From contig DATFRC010000079.1 of the NCBI GenBank assembly GCA_035263725.1, positions 1 through 38,529 on the forward strand: 38,529 bases of DNA, in the 5' to 3' direction. Below, piece by piece: positions 1 to 8,425 of this stretch; the first letter of the stretch is position 1, and each line of letters opens with the position of its first letter. The translations under genes were made by a program, and so were the position numbers. This stretch comes from DASXRA01 sp035263725. GTDB taxonomy: Bacteria; Actinomycetota; Actinomycetes; Mycobacteriales; Jatrophihabitantaceae. A model generated the notes under the pieces. The model had not been told where the DNA came from and did no database searches. It was given only the letters and a program-made list of their open reading frames with translations.

Positions 1-1
1 C

Positions 2-181
2 GGATCATCCGAGTGGGCGGACTCCGAACCCGACGAACGGGCCGGCCGCCTGGTCGCCCCGGACGAGGGCGCTCACGCGGATCTGGAGTCCGATGAGATC
101 GCCTTCGACGCCGGGCGAGCCGGTTACGCCTCATCCGCCGAGGAGGCGGCAATGCACATCGAGGACGAGGACGCCTTCTGA
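2..181 (+). CDS. DUF5709 family protein, C-terminal fragment (5' end outside window)
   Basis: The reading frame is open from base 2 to a TGA at 179-181, giving the last 59 residues of a very acidic protein. The stretch ERAGRLVAPDEG, followed by an acidic linker and then SSAEEAAMHIEDED, is the typical C-terminus of DUF5709 proteins, small actinobacterial proteins of unknown function. The start and N-terminal half lie outside the window, so length and operon partners upstream cannot be judged. No terminator-like hairpin follows the stop. The family call rests on motif recognition only. Confidence 0.7.
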   Translation, partial: GSSEWADSEPDERAGRLVAPDEGAHADLESDEIAFDAGRAGYASSAEEAAMHIEDEDAF

Positions 182-278
182 GGTCGCTGCGCTCGGGTCG
201 CTTTCTAGAACGGCAGCGACGGAGGGAGTCGCCCTGCTTGATCTGCTTACCTTCACGCAACGCTGTCTGCTCGAATCT

Positions 279-293
279 CCTTATGAAATAAGG
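279..293. repeat. Perfect 6-bp inverted repeat in an AT-rich patch
   Basis: CCTTAT-GAA-ATAAGG is a perfect inverted repeat with a 3-nt centre. It lies in a short AT-rich patch (about 270-345) between the DUF5709 tail and the broken DUF222 gene. It could be an operator or chance. The rest of the 182-366 gap holds no gene that I can support. Confidence 0.3.
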
Positions 294-366
294 GTAGACG
301 GTACTACTGGCTGTTGATAGACGCGTACACATGTTCGAGTAACCGCCGCCTCTCTCCGAGGTCGAC

Positions 367-1602
367 GTGCTCGAATCCCCCGACGCGGTCGCCGCCGAAT
401 TGGCTACCAGCCTGCCTCGTAGGGATGACGTGGCGGCACTGGCCATGCTCGACCCCGACACGTTGCCCGACGCCGGTCGGGTGGATCTGCTGGTCGCCTG
501 CCAGCGGCACATCGCGTTGCTGCAAGCCGGCCAGCAGCAGGTCCTCGCGTCCCTGGACGGACGAGCCCTGGATCGGTCCGGCACGAAGCTGATCGATTAC
601 ACCCGCGAGCAGGTCGGCGCCGCGCTGCGGCTCTCCCCCGGTACCGCCGAGCGGCGGCTCTCGATCGGCGCGGACCCTCATCGAGCGGCTCCCGGCGACG
701 CTGGAGCTACTGCGCGGTGGGCAGCTCACCTACCTGCACGCCATGAAACTCGCCGCAGCCGTTAGCCCGTTCGATGCCGAGACGACCACGAAGATCGAAC
801 AGCGGGTGCTGCGTCGCGCACCGGAGCAGACCCTGGCCCAATTCGGCACCGCACTGCGCCGCGCCGTGATCGCCGCCGACCCACGCCGCGCCGAACAACG
901 CCACGACGACGCGATCACCCAGCGGCGGGTGGTGTCCACCCCACAACACGACGGCATCACCAAACACTGTGGGCGCTACTACCCGCCGACGGCGCCGCGC
1001 TCATCCAGACCGTGCTCAACTCCCTCGACAACGCCCAGACCGACGACCGTTCCGCGGATCAACGCCGCGCCGACGCCCTCGTCGACGTGTTCGCCCGCGT
1101 CCTCGCTGACCCCTCCCTGCCCGAACAGCACGGAAAGCGACCCGCGATCCAAGTCACCGTCCAACTCAGCACCCTGCCCGGCTGCGACAACCAGCCCGCC
1201 CACCCCGACCGGTACAGCCCCATCACCGCCGAGATGGCACGGCGTATCGCCGCCGACCAGACCGGCACCTGGCGGCGACTCGTCACCGACGACACCGGCC
1301 AACTCCTCGACCACCGCCGCACCACCCACCGGGCACCCACCAACCTCACCAACCACGTCACCGCCCGCGACCGAACCTGCACCTTCCCCGCACGCCGACA
1401 TGCAGCCAAGCTGTGCGACCCCGACCACGTCGAAGCCTGGACCGACGCCGGCGACACAAACCCCGCGAACCTCGCCGCCCTCTGCGCCAGACACCACAAC
1501 GCCAACCACCACGCCAGCTGGCAAGTCAAACACCGACAAGACGGCACCAAAACCTGGACCAGCCCGACCGGACATACCTACGCCAGGCCACCCGACGGCT
1601 GA
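367..1602 (+). pseudogene. DUF222 / HNH endonuclease (13E12 repeat family), two frameshifts
   Basis: The N-terminal part (GTG at 367, LESPDAVAAELA, VDLLVACQRHIALLQAGQQQVLASL) and the C-terminal HNH part (CTFPARRH, CDPDHVEAW, NLAALCARHHNANHH) belong to one DUF222-HNH protein of about 410 residues, but three reading-frame pieces are needed to read it. Around 667 one extra G moves the frame from 1 to 2; removing it restores SIARTLIERLPATLELLRGG. Around 962-970 a second shift returns to frame 1; dropping two bases restores TKLWALLPADGAALIQTVL. All other conserved blocks are intact, so the damage is recent or a sequencing artefact. These genes occur in many copies in actinobacterial genomes and are often decayed. 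Their HNH domain is a predicted metal-dependent nuclease. GAGG lies 5 nt before the GTG. Confidence 0.85.
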
Positions 1603-1666
1603 GGAGGCGGTCCCCTGGCGGGCCACCTAAAGTGTGTTCCAGCCTTGACGACCCGGGAGGCCGGCG

Positions 1667-2314
1667 ATGCGCAAGTTCGTGATCATGGGCATCCAAGGCA
1701 GCGGCAAGGGCACCCAGGCGAAGCTGCTCGCGGACGACTTGGACCTCGAGCACATCAGCGTCGGCGACATCTTTCGGTGGAATGTCCAGCACCGCACCAA
1801 GCTCGGCGCCCAGGTGCGGCGCACTGTTGCCGCGGGACGGCTCGTTGGTGACGACGTGGTGGAGGCCGTCGTGCGGCAGCGACTGTCCGATCACGACTGG
1901 AACTACGGGTTCATCATTGACGGCTTCCCGCGCAACGCGCCCCAGGCCGAATTCTTTCTGGAGAGCTACGACATCGACGGTGTGATCAACCTGGAACTAC
2001 CCGACGAGGAGATGCAGCGGCGCGTGCTGGCCAGGCGGCTGTGCACGCAGTGCGGCCTCGACTACAACCTGATCGCGCACCGACCGAAGGTGCCAGACGT
2101 GTGCGATGTGTGCGGCGGGCGTCTGGCCGCCCGTGAGGACGACAACCCCGAGGCGTTGGCCGTGCGCGTCGCGGACTACCACAAGCAGACCAAGCCGCTG
2201 ATCGAGATCTTCCAGCGCAAGGAGTTCGTCGCGAGCATCGACGCCACGGCGCCCGTCCGCGAGGTGCAGGCGAAGATCCGCCAGCACTTCGACCTTCCGC
2301 CGCTTCGCGGCTAG
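1667..2314 (+). CDS. adk: Adenylate kinase (nucleoside monophosphate kinase), zinc-LID type
   Basis: A 215-residue cytoplasmic kinase that transfers phosphate between ATP and AMP. The P-loop GIQGSGKGT is at residues 8-16, the NMP-binding segment SVGDIF at 31-36, and DGFPRN at 85-90. The LID carries a zinc-finger pattern C126-x2-C129-x16-C146-x2-C149, the usual Gram-positive type. The P-loop differs from the common GPPGAGKGT form, and the gene is not near secY or ribosomal protein genes, so it may be a second, diverged copy. The ATG at 1667 follows a good GGGAGG ribosome site. The stop overlaps the stop of the opposing aminotransferase gene by 4 bases. Substrate specificity (AMP or another NMP) cannot be read from the sequence. 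Confidence 0.88.
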   Translation: MRKFVIMGIQGSGKGTQAKLLADDLDLEHISVGDIFRWNVQHRTKLGAQVRRTVAAGRLVGDDVVEAVVRQRLSDHDWNYGFIIDGFPRNAPQAEFFLESYDIDGVINLELPDEEMQRRVLARRLCTQCGLDYNLIAHRPKVPDVCDVCGGRLAAREDDNPEALAVRVADYHKQTKPLIEIFQRKEFVASIDATAPVREVQAKIRQHFDLPPLRG

Positions 2315-3462
2315 CCCTGTTTCGCGAGCCACTCGCCGAGGACGTCGACTGCTTCGGCGATCTCGGCGGTGTCCCCGGCGAACGACATCCGGATGAACCT
2401 GCCGCCGTCGACGGGATCAAAGTCGACGCCCGGGGTGACAGCGACGCCCGTCTCGTCGAGCAGACGGGCCCCCCATGCCAGCGAGTCCGACGTCCAGGGC
2501 GACACGTCGGCGTAGACGTAGAAGGCGCCGTCGGCCGGCGCGAGCCGGCTGAGCCCGATAGCGGGCAGGCGCCGGAGCAGCAGGTCGCGGTTGGCGCGGT
2601 AGCGGGCAACGTTCGCGTCCATTTCCGCGTACGCGTCGAACGCGTACACCGCGGCATGCTGCGCGAGAGTGGGCGGGCACAGCGCAAAATTGCTGGCCAA
2701 CCGGTCGACCGAGTCGAGTAGCTCGTCCGGGACGAGCAGCCAGCCCAGGCGCCATCCCGTCATGCAGAAATACTTCGAGAACGAGTTCACGACGATCGCG
2801 TTGTGGCTGGTGGACCAGGCGCACGACGGCGCGCCGCGGTAGGTGATCCCGTGGTAGATCTCGTCGCTTATCAGGCGAACACCATTGGCGTCGCACCACC
2901 TGGCGATACCGGCCAGCTCGTCCGGGGTCAGCATCGTGCCGGTCGGGTTGGCCGGGCTGGCGACGACGACGCCCGCAGGCAGCTCGGAAAGGGCGTCCAG
3001 CGCGGCCACGGTCGGCTGGAAGCGCGTGTCCGGGCCACACGGCAGTTCGAGCACCCGGCAGTCCAGGGACGTGAGCATGTTGCGGTAGGCCGGATAGCCG
3101 GGACGGGCCAGCACAACCAGGTCACCCGGATCGAACGCCGCCAGGAACGCCAACAGGAAGCCACCCGACGAACCGGTAGTGGCCACGACGTCGTCGCGCG
3201 AAACGGAAAGTCGATACCAGCGCCGGTAGTGGTGGGCGATCGCTTCGCGCAGCGCGGGGATGCCGACCTGCGACGTGTAGCCGAGCTGGTCGGCATCGAG
3301 CGCCCGGTGGGCTGCCGCCAGCACGGGAGCCGGCGCGGGCGTTCCGGGCTGGCCGGCGGCAAGCACATACGCCGGCAGCCCCGCGGCGCGACGGGCATGC
3401 GCGGCCTGCAGAACCCGCATGGCGTGGAACGGCGGCACCCGGCCGCGGTCGGCGATGCTCAC
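2311..3462 (-). CDS. PLP-dependent class I/II aminotransferase (fold type I)
   Basis: A 383-residue aspartate-aminotransferase-like enzyme. Visible family features are the glycine-rich cofactor loop TTGSSGG (95-101), the SPANPTG block with N172, D200 in SDEIYHG with Y203, and the Schiff-base lysine K230 in NSFSKYFCMTGWRLGW. The amino donor is not identifiable; the GQPG N-terminal motif and overall shape fit AspB/AlaA-like enzymes. I chose GTG at 3462, although the frame stays open upstream, because it overlaps the stop of the DUF2087 gene as GTGA, indicating translational coupling. It is the last gene of a three-gene operon read from 4906, and converges on the adk-like gene. Confidence 0.87.
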   Translation of the reverse strand: MSIADRGRVPPFHAMRVLQAAHARRAAGLPAYVLAAGQPGTPAPAPVLAAAHRALDADQLGYTSQVGIPALREAIAHHYRRWYRLSVSRDDVVATTGSSGGFLLAFLAAFDPGDLVVLARPGYPAYRNMLTSLDCRVLELPCGPDTRFQPTVAALDALSELPAGVVVASPANPTGTMLTPDELAGIARWCDANGVRLISDEIYHGITYRGAPSCAWSTSHNAIVVNSFSKYFCMTGWRLGWLLVPDELLDSVDRLASNFALCPPTLAQHAAVYAFDAYAEMDANVARYRANRDLLLRRLPAIGLSRLAPADGAFYVYADVSPWTSDSLAWGARLLDETGVAVTPGVDFDPVDGGRFIRMSFAGDTAEIAEAVDVLGEWLAKQG

Positions 3463-3758
3463 GTCAGCACGTCCACCCAGCCACCGGTGCGCCAATAGAC
3501 ACCGGCCTCGCGGCCGAGCAGCCCCTCGTCGATCAGGTAACGGCGCAGCGCCGCCACGTCGTCGTGGTACGGGCGCAGCACCGCGTTCACTTCGGACTCG
3601 GGGTAACGCACGCCCGGCTCGAACAAAGTGGCCAGGTAATCGAGGACGATCCGCCGCTTGGCGCCGCGGCGCGGCATCGTGCGCAGCCGGCCGCCGGCCA
3701 AGTACGTATGCAGCACGCGGCGCACGGCCGGGTCGCTGACCCCGAAATCCTCGCTCAC
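3459..3758 (-). CDS. DUF2087 domain protein
   Basis: A 99-residue protein with the DUF2087 signature: RGAKRRIVLDYLATLFEPGVRYPESEVNAVLRPYHDDVAALRRYLIDEGLLGREAGVYWRTGG. This compact wing-helix-like fold often forms the C-terminus of small DNA-binding regulators, but here it stands nearly alone after a short helical N-terminus (VSDPAVRRVLHTYLAGG). Its function is unknown. The start GTG at 3758 overlaps the methyltransferase stop (GTGA), and its own stop overlaps the aminotransferase start in the same way, so the three proteins are probably made in a fixed ratio. A longer open frame reaching 4619 only shadows the methyltransferase gene. Confidence 0.82.
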   Translation of the reverse strand: MSEDFGVSDPAVRRVLHTYLAGGRLRTMPRRGAKRRIVLDYLATLFEPGVRYPESEVNAVLRPYHDDVAALRRYLIDEGLLGREAGVYWRTGGWVDVLT

Positions 3759-4906
3759 GGAGTTGGACGGTAGTCGACGCAGACGAGGCTCCATGGGCGT
3801 CCCTGCTTGCGGGTCATGACCAGCGTGGCCTTGGCGCCGCCGCGCAGCTTGAGCCGGCGGTGCAGCTGCTCGACGTTGCCCGCCAAACCGCGGCGACGGA
3901 TGTCCACGGCGCCGAAGCCGAGCGCGGCGAGCCGGCCGGCGAGCGCCTTCTCCTTCCACGGCGCGGACTCGATCACCCGCAGAGTGCGCGCGAACGGCGT
4001 ACGCAACGGGACGTCCGCGGCGAGGAAGGCAATGTGTTCGTCGATCTGCCACGTGCCGGTCGCCCGGGCAAGCTCGGCGACAAGGCCGGCCCGCGTCACC
4101 GCGGGGTTGGGGTCGAGCAGGTACTCCCCCGGCTCGCCGACGGGGACCGCAGCGCCCTCCTCGGCGACCAGGGTGTCGCCGGCCGGAAGCACCGTCGCCC
4201 GCCGCGTGGTGGTGGCCAGCGCCGGTGACCAGGCGGTGGCCTCCTTCAGCTCCCGGCGGTCTGCGACGAACTCGAGTTCCCATCCGGGCGGGACGGCGTC
4301 CCGGTCGACGCCCGGCGCGAGCTTGACCGCGACGGCCGGCACTGCCTGGGCGAGTCCCAGACACCACGAGAGGGGCGGCTCGCTCTCGCCGGTGGGCAGC
4401 CGCCGTTCGCCAAGCCGGCGGGCGGGATCCACGAATGTCGCATCCACCCCGGCCAGATCTACATCGCGCACGTCGGCAAGTCGTGTCGTCACATTGCCCG
4501 CCACGCCATAGGCCTCGGCATTGAGCTCGGCGATCCGCAGGTGTACAGCATCGCTGTCGACCGCGAGGACGTCGTGGGAGCCCGCAAGCGCGATCAGATC
4601 GCCACCGATGCCGGTGCACAAGTCGGCGACCCGGCCCATGCCGCCAAATCGGCGCGCTCGATGTCTGGCGATGATCTCGGACGATGCCTGCTCAAGGCCG
4701 GGACGCGTGAAGAACATCTCTCCAGCACGGCTGAACTTCTTCGCCGCCGCACGGCGCAGCTCGGCCTGGGTCAGCGCGGCAGCCACCAGGTCGCCCGGGT
4801 AACGCTCTCGCAGCGCGGCGGCGAGCCGCATCGATCCGAGATCGTCCGTGTTCGCCAGCTCGGCCAGCAGCGCCCGGCCGGCCGGGGAAAGCAGCGCCTC
4901 GATCAC
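3755..4906 (-). CDS. Class I SAM-dependent methyltransferase with THUMP-like domain
   Basis: A 383-residue protein. The SAM-binding motif I VADLCTGIGGDLIAL (93-107), the acidic residue of motif II in VLAVDSD (113-119) and the ATFVDPARR block (156-164) are typical of the actinobacterial THUMP-like methyltransferases. The C-terminal third (ESAPWKEKALAGRLAALGFGAVDIRRRG, RRLKLRGG) matches the THUMP-like RNA-binding domain of that family. RNA is the likely substrate, but the modified base is unknown. The start is GTG at 4906. A TAACGT -10 element lies exactly 7 nt before it and no ribosome site fits, so the mRNA is probably leaderless. It heads the operon with DUF2087 and the aminotransferase. Confidence 0.82.
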   Translation of the reverse strand: MIEALLSPAGRALLAELANTDDLGSMRLAAALRERYPGDLVAAALTQAELRRAAAKKFSRAGEMFFTRPGLEQASSEIIARHRARRFGGMGRVADLCTGIGGDLIALAGSHDVLAVDSDAVHLRIAELNAEAYGVAGNVTTRLADVRDVDLAGVDATFVDPARRLGERRLPTGESEPPLSWCLGLAQAVPAVAVKLAPGVDRDAVPPGWELEFVADRRELKEATAWSPALATTTRRATVLPAGDTLVAEEGAAVPVGEPGEYLLDPNPAVTRAGLVAELARATGTWQIDEHIAFLAADVPLRTPFARTLRVIESAPWKEKALAGRLAALGFGAVDIRRRGLAGNVEQLHRRLKLRGGAKATLVMTRKQGRPWSLVCVDYRPTP

Positions 4907-4913
4907 CGCAGAA

Positions 4914-4923
4914 ACGTTAGTGT
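4914..4923. promoter_or_regulatory. Overlapping divergent -10 elements sharing one TA
   Basis: The sequence ACGTTAGTGT holds TAGTGT on the plus strand (4918-4923), 7 nt before the ATG at 4931. It also holds TAACGT on the minus strand (4919 down to 4914), 7 nt before the GTG at 4906. Both fit TANNNT and both would give leaderless transcripts. No clear -35 is seen on either side. The two elements share the central TA, so binding for the two directions should be mutually exclusive. Confidence 0.5.
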
Positions 4924-4930
4924 CTCCTTG

Positions 4931-7060
4931 ATGCTCAGGGAGTGGTTGCCGGTCTGGTCGAAGCCTGCCGCGCTACGGGCCGTCCGAGCGGCGGTCGTGG
5001 TGCCAGGGGTCTTCGCGTTGGCGTACGAGGTCATCGGCAATCTCCAGATGGCAACGTTCGCCGCGTTCGGTGGATTCGCCACGCTCGTGCTGGCTTCCTT
5101 CGGCGGCAACCGGCGCGACAAGCTCATCGCGCACACCGGCCTGGCAGTGACCGGCAGTGTGCTGCTGATCATCGGTACTGCGGTCAACTCGAACACGGCG
5201 TTGGCCGCGTCGGTCACGCTGGTCGTCGCCTTCGTCGTGCTGTTCGCCGGCGTGGCCGGGCCAAATGCCGCATCGGGCGGCGCGGCCGCGATGCTTGCCT
5301 ACGTTCTGCCGGCTGCGTCGCCCGGCACCATCCACATGATCCCCGACCGCCTCGCCGGATGGTGGCTGGCGTCGGTCGCGGGCACGATCGCAGTGCTCGT
5401 GCTCTCGCCGCGACCACCCGGCGACCGGCTCCGCACCGCCGCTGCCCGACTGGCCGCGGCGCTGGCAGACCAGCTCAGCGCGGCGCTGTCCGGCGATGTG
5501 CGGCCCGAGCACCGTGACGCGACCATCGACGCCAAGCACGAGCTCCTGGCTGCGTTCACGGCCACGCCGTACCGGCCCACGGGACTGGCAACTACCGACC
5601 GTGCGCTGGAAAGCCTGGTCGGGCTGCTCGAGTGGTGCGCCTCCGTCGTCAACGACAGCCTCAGCGAATACACGGACCTGTGCGTCACGGAGGAGGTCGA
5701 ACGCGAGCTACTGGCCTCCACGGCGGACGTGCTGCGCGACACCGCAGCGATGCTGTCGGGCGAGCACCGTCGTCCCGACCTGGATCGGCTCAACAGCACG
5801 CTCGCGGAAAGCATCCAGCACCTCCGGGACATGCAGCCGGATCGACCTGAATACAGCGACGCTGTACACCTGTCGTTCCATGCGCGGACGGTTGCCGTAG
5901 CCACACAGGCCGCCGCCTCCGACGCGCTGATCACCACCCGGATGGCCGACCCCGACACGATCGCCGAGCAGCAGATGCGCTGGGCCGGTGGGCTGCCCGT
6001 GGGTGGCAGCCTCGCACAGGCGCGCCGACTCGTTGCCGGGCATGCCAGCGTGCGCTCGGTGTGGTTCCTGAACAGCGTGCGGGGGGCAATCGCCTTGGCC
6101 GCGGCGGTTGCAGTCGCCGACCTGGCCAGCGTGCAGCACGGCTTCTGGGTCGTGCTCGGCACATTGTCGGTGCTGCGGACAAACGCGTCGGCGACAGGCT
6201 CCACGGCGTTGCGCGCACTGCTCGGGACCGTGCTGGGCTTCGCAGTCGGCGGGCTGCTCATCGCGGCGATCGGGACCGAGCCCGCGGCGCTATGGGTGGC
6301 GCTGCCCGTTGCGATCTTCGTCGCGGCCTACACGCCCGGCACGGCGCCCTTCGCCCTGGGTCAGGCGGCGTTCACCGTGGTGGTGTCCGTCCTGTTCAAC
6401 CTGCTCGTCCCGGAGGGCTGGCGGATCGGCGTCGTCCGCGTCGAGGACGTCGCCATCGGCTGCGCGGTGAGCCTGGTCGCCGGGGCGCTGTTCTGGCCGC
6501 GCGGGGCAGCGGCCGTCGTCGGTGACGACCTGGCCGACGCCTTCCGCCTGGGCGGCGCCTACCTGGCGCAGGCGGCGCACTGGGCTCTCGGATTACGGCA
6601 CGAGACGCCCCGCGCGGCGCCGGCCGTCACCGCAGGCGTGCGCCTCGACGACGCGCTTCGCGGGTTCCTTGCCGAACAGGGTGCCAAGCGGGTGCCGAAG
6701 AGGGACCTGTGGCGGCTCGTCACGGGCGCCACCCGGCTGCGCCTGACCGCGAACTCTCTTGCCGGGCTGCCCAACCCCGCCGTCGCTCCGGAACCGGCCG
6801 GCGGACAGCTCGGCGAGCGAGCCGAGGAGATCGCGAGCTGGTTCGACCGGCTGGCGGCGTACGTGGGACATCCGAACGGGCCCCGACCACCGCTCGAGCT
6901 GCCCGGCACGGACCCCTTGAGCACGGCGAACCCGATCAGCTACCCGTCCTGCACGCTGTGGGTCGACGAGCACCTGCAGCACATCACGCCGCACCTCGCC
7001 GAGCTGATCGAGCCCGCCGAGGCCGTCGCCAAGCAGCGACGCACCCCGTGGTGGAGGTAG
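4931..7060 (+). CDS. FUSC family (fusaric-acid-resistance-like) membrane transporter
   Basis: A 709-residue inner-membrane protein with the two-block FUSC layout. A first set of hydrophobic segments runs from about residue 15 to 165 (VVVPGVFALAYEVIG, ATFAAFGGFATLVLASFGG, LVVAFVVLFAGVAG). A long soluble, helical middle follows (about 170-370), then a second membrane block (about 370-520, including HGFWVVLGTLSVLRTNASATGSTALRALLGTVLGFAVGG) and a soluble tail. The FWVVLGTLSVLRTNASATGSTALRALLGT stretch is the FUSC_2 hallmark. The family is thought to export aromatic acids and related compounds; the substrate here is unknown. ATG 4931 is preferred over a much longer open frame from 4541, because the extension is antisense to the methyltransferase. 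It ends one base before the stop of the opposing gene. Confidence 0.82.
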   Translation: MLREWLPVWSKPAALRAVRAAVVVPGVFALAYEVIGNLQMATFAAFGGFATLVLASFGGNRRDKLIAHTGLAVTGSVLLIIGTAVNSNTALAASVTLVVAFVVLFAGVAGPNAASGGAAAMLAYVLPAASPGTIHMIPDRLAGWWLASVAGTIAVLVLSPRPPGDRLRTAAARLAAALADQLSAALSGDVRPEHRDATIDAKHELLAAFTATPYRPTGLATTDRALESLVGLLEWCASVVNDSLSEYTDLCVTEEVERELLASTADVLRDTAAMLSGEHRRPDLDRLNSTLAESIQHLRDMQPDRPEYSDAVHLSFHARTVAVATQAAASDALITTRMADPDTIAEQQMRWAGGLPVGGSLAQARRLVAGHASVRSVWFLNSVRGAIALAAAVAVADLASVQHGFWVVLGTLSVLRTNASATGSTALRALLGTVLGFAVGGLLIAAIGTEPAALWVALPVAIFVAAYTPGTAPFALGQAAFTVVVSVLFNLLVPEGWRIGVVRVEDVAIGCAVSLVAGALFWPRGAAAVVGDDLADAFRLGGAYLAQAAHWALGLRHETPRAAPAVTAGVRLDDALRGFLAEQGAKRVPKRDLWRLVTGATRLRLTANSLAGLPNPAVAPEPAGGQLGERAEEIASWFDRLAAYVGHPNGPRPPLELPGTDPLSTANPISYPSCTLWVDEHLQHITPHLAELIEPAEAVAKQRRTPWWR

Positions 7061-8425
7061 TCACAATAACCCGCGAATTGCTGCTACAGAGCGGTCGATG
7101 TCGGCCTCGGTCGTCGACCAGTTCGACACCGAGATGCGCGCCGCGGCCATTCCTTTCCACACCGTCGCGCCGAACCAGCACGTGCCCTCGTCCTGCGCGG
7201 CGGCGATGACCCGATGCGTGACCTCGTCCGAATCGCCGAAGCGCACCAGGACCTGGTTGAGCACCACATCGTTGAGGACCCGCACGCCGGGCATCTCGTC
7301 CAGGGCTAGCGCGAAGCGCCGGGCGAGTGCGCAGCACCGATCGACCAGTTCTGCCACGCCGGGGCGGCCCAGTGTGCGCAGCGCCGCCCACACGGCAAAG
7401 CCTCGGGCGCGGCGCGAGCTCTCCGGCACGAACGCGTCGCTGTCGCGCTCCCCCGGTCGCTCGTCCGGGAAATAGCCGGCCGTCTTGCGCATCGCTGCCC
7501 GGTGCGCCTCGGGATGGGCGACGAAGGCCAGCCCCGAGTCGTACGGAACGTTCAACCACTTGTGGGCGTCGGTGGCCCAGGAGTCGGCACTGCCCAGTCC
7601 GGCGACGAGCGGCCGCAGTGCGGGGCTGGCCGCCGCCCAGAGCCCGAACGCACCGTCGACGTGCACCCAGGCGTCATGGGCCTGGGCCAGCTCGCAGATC
7701 GTCGCGATCGGGTCGACGGCGCCGGTGTTCACATTGCCGGCCTGCGCACACACGATCGTCGGCCCGGCACACCGGGCCAGCACGTCAAGCAGCAAGTCCG
7801 CGCGCATCCGGCCCTGCTCGTCCGCGGGGACGACGAGCGCGCTTGACTCGCCCAGGCCGAGGTAGCGCAGTGCAGCGTCGACGGTGGCGTGCCGCTCCTC
7901 CCCGACTACGACGTGAACCCGCGGCGCGCCCTGTAGGCCGTCCCGCTCGACGTCCCAGCCGGCCTTGGCGAGCACGTGGTGGCGGGCCGCGGCCAGACCG
8001 GTGAAGTTGGCCATCGTCGCGCCGGTCACGAAGCCTGCTGACACGCCCGCCGGCAAGCCGAGCATGTCGGTGATCCAGGTAAGTGCGACGTCCTCGGCGA
8101 CGGCGGCCACCGGGCTCATCACGTACACGGCCGCGTTGATGTCAGTGCCCGTGGCCAGCCAATCCGCCGCCACCGTCCCCGGCAGAGCACCGCCGGTGAC
8201 GAAGCCGAAGTATCGCGGGCCGGCGGTGGCAACGCCCCCGGCATCCATCGCGTCGGCCAGCGTGGCGATGACGTCGGCCGGCTCGGCTGGACGGTCCGGC
8301 GTCGGTCCTCCGAGCAGGCTGCGCAGCTCGTCGACCCCGGCGCGCGCCCGCACCGGCCGTTCGGAAAGGCCGCGGTGGTAGTCCGTGATCCGGGCGGCCA
8401 CCGCGGCCAGCAGATCGTCAGCCAT
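7061..8425 (-). CDS. PLP-dependent group II decarboxylase / aromatic-amino-acid-decarboxylase-like enzyme
   Basis: A 454-residue fold-type I PLP enzyme. Family landmarks are PRYFGFVTGG (70-79), VTGATMANFTGLAAAR (133-148), the ring-stacking H179 in EERHATVDAALRYLGLG, D257 in HVDGAFG, and the Schiff-base lysine K289 in TDAHKWLNVPYDSG. Relatives include glutamate, aromatic amino acid and diaminobutyrate decarboxylases and some aldolase-like members, so the substrate is open. The ATG at 8425 follows GGAGA, and the gene overlaps the end of the FAD oxidoreductase gene by 8 bases, so the two are co-translated. It ends back-to-back with the FUSC gene with no spacer. Confidence 0.83.
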   Translation of the reverse strand: MADDLLAAVAARITDYHRGLSERPVRARAGVDELRSLLGGPTPDRPAEPADVIATLADAMDAGGVATAGPRYFGFVTGGALPGTVAADWLATGTDINAAVYVMSPVAAVAEDVALTWITDMLGLPAGVSAGFVTGATMANFTGLAAARHHVLAKAGWDVERDGLQGAPRVHVVVGEERHATVDAALRYLGLGESSALVVPADEQGRMRADLLLDVLARCAGPTIVCAQAGNVNTGAVDPIATICELAQAHDAWVHVDGAFGLWAAASPALRPLVAGLGSADSWATDAHKWLNVPYDSGLAFVAHPEAHRAAMRKTAGYFPDERPGERDSDAFVPESSRRARGFAVWAALRTLGRPGVAELVDRCCALARRFALALDEMPGVRVLNDVVLNQVLVRFGDSDEVTHRVIAAAQDEGTCWFGATVWKGMAAARISVSNWSTTEADIDRSVAAIRGLL

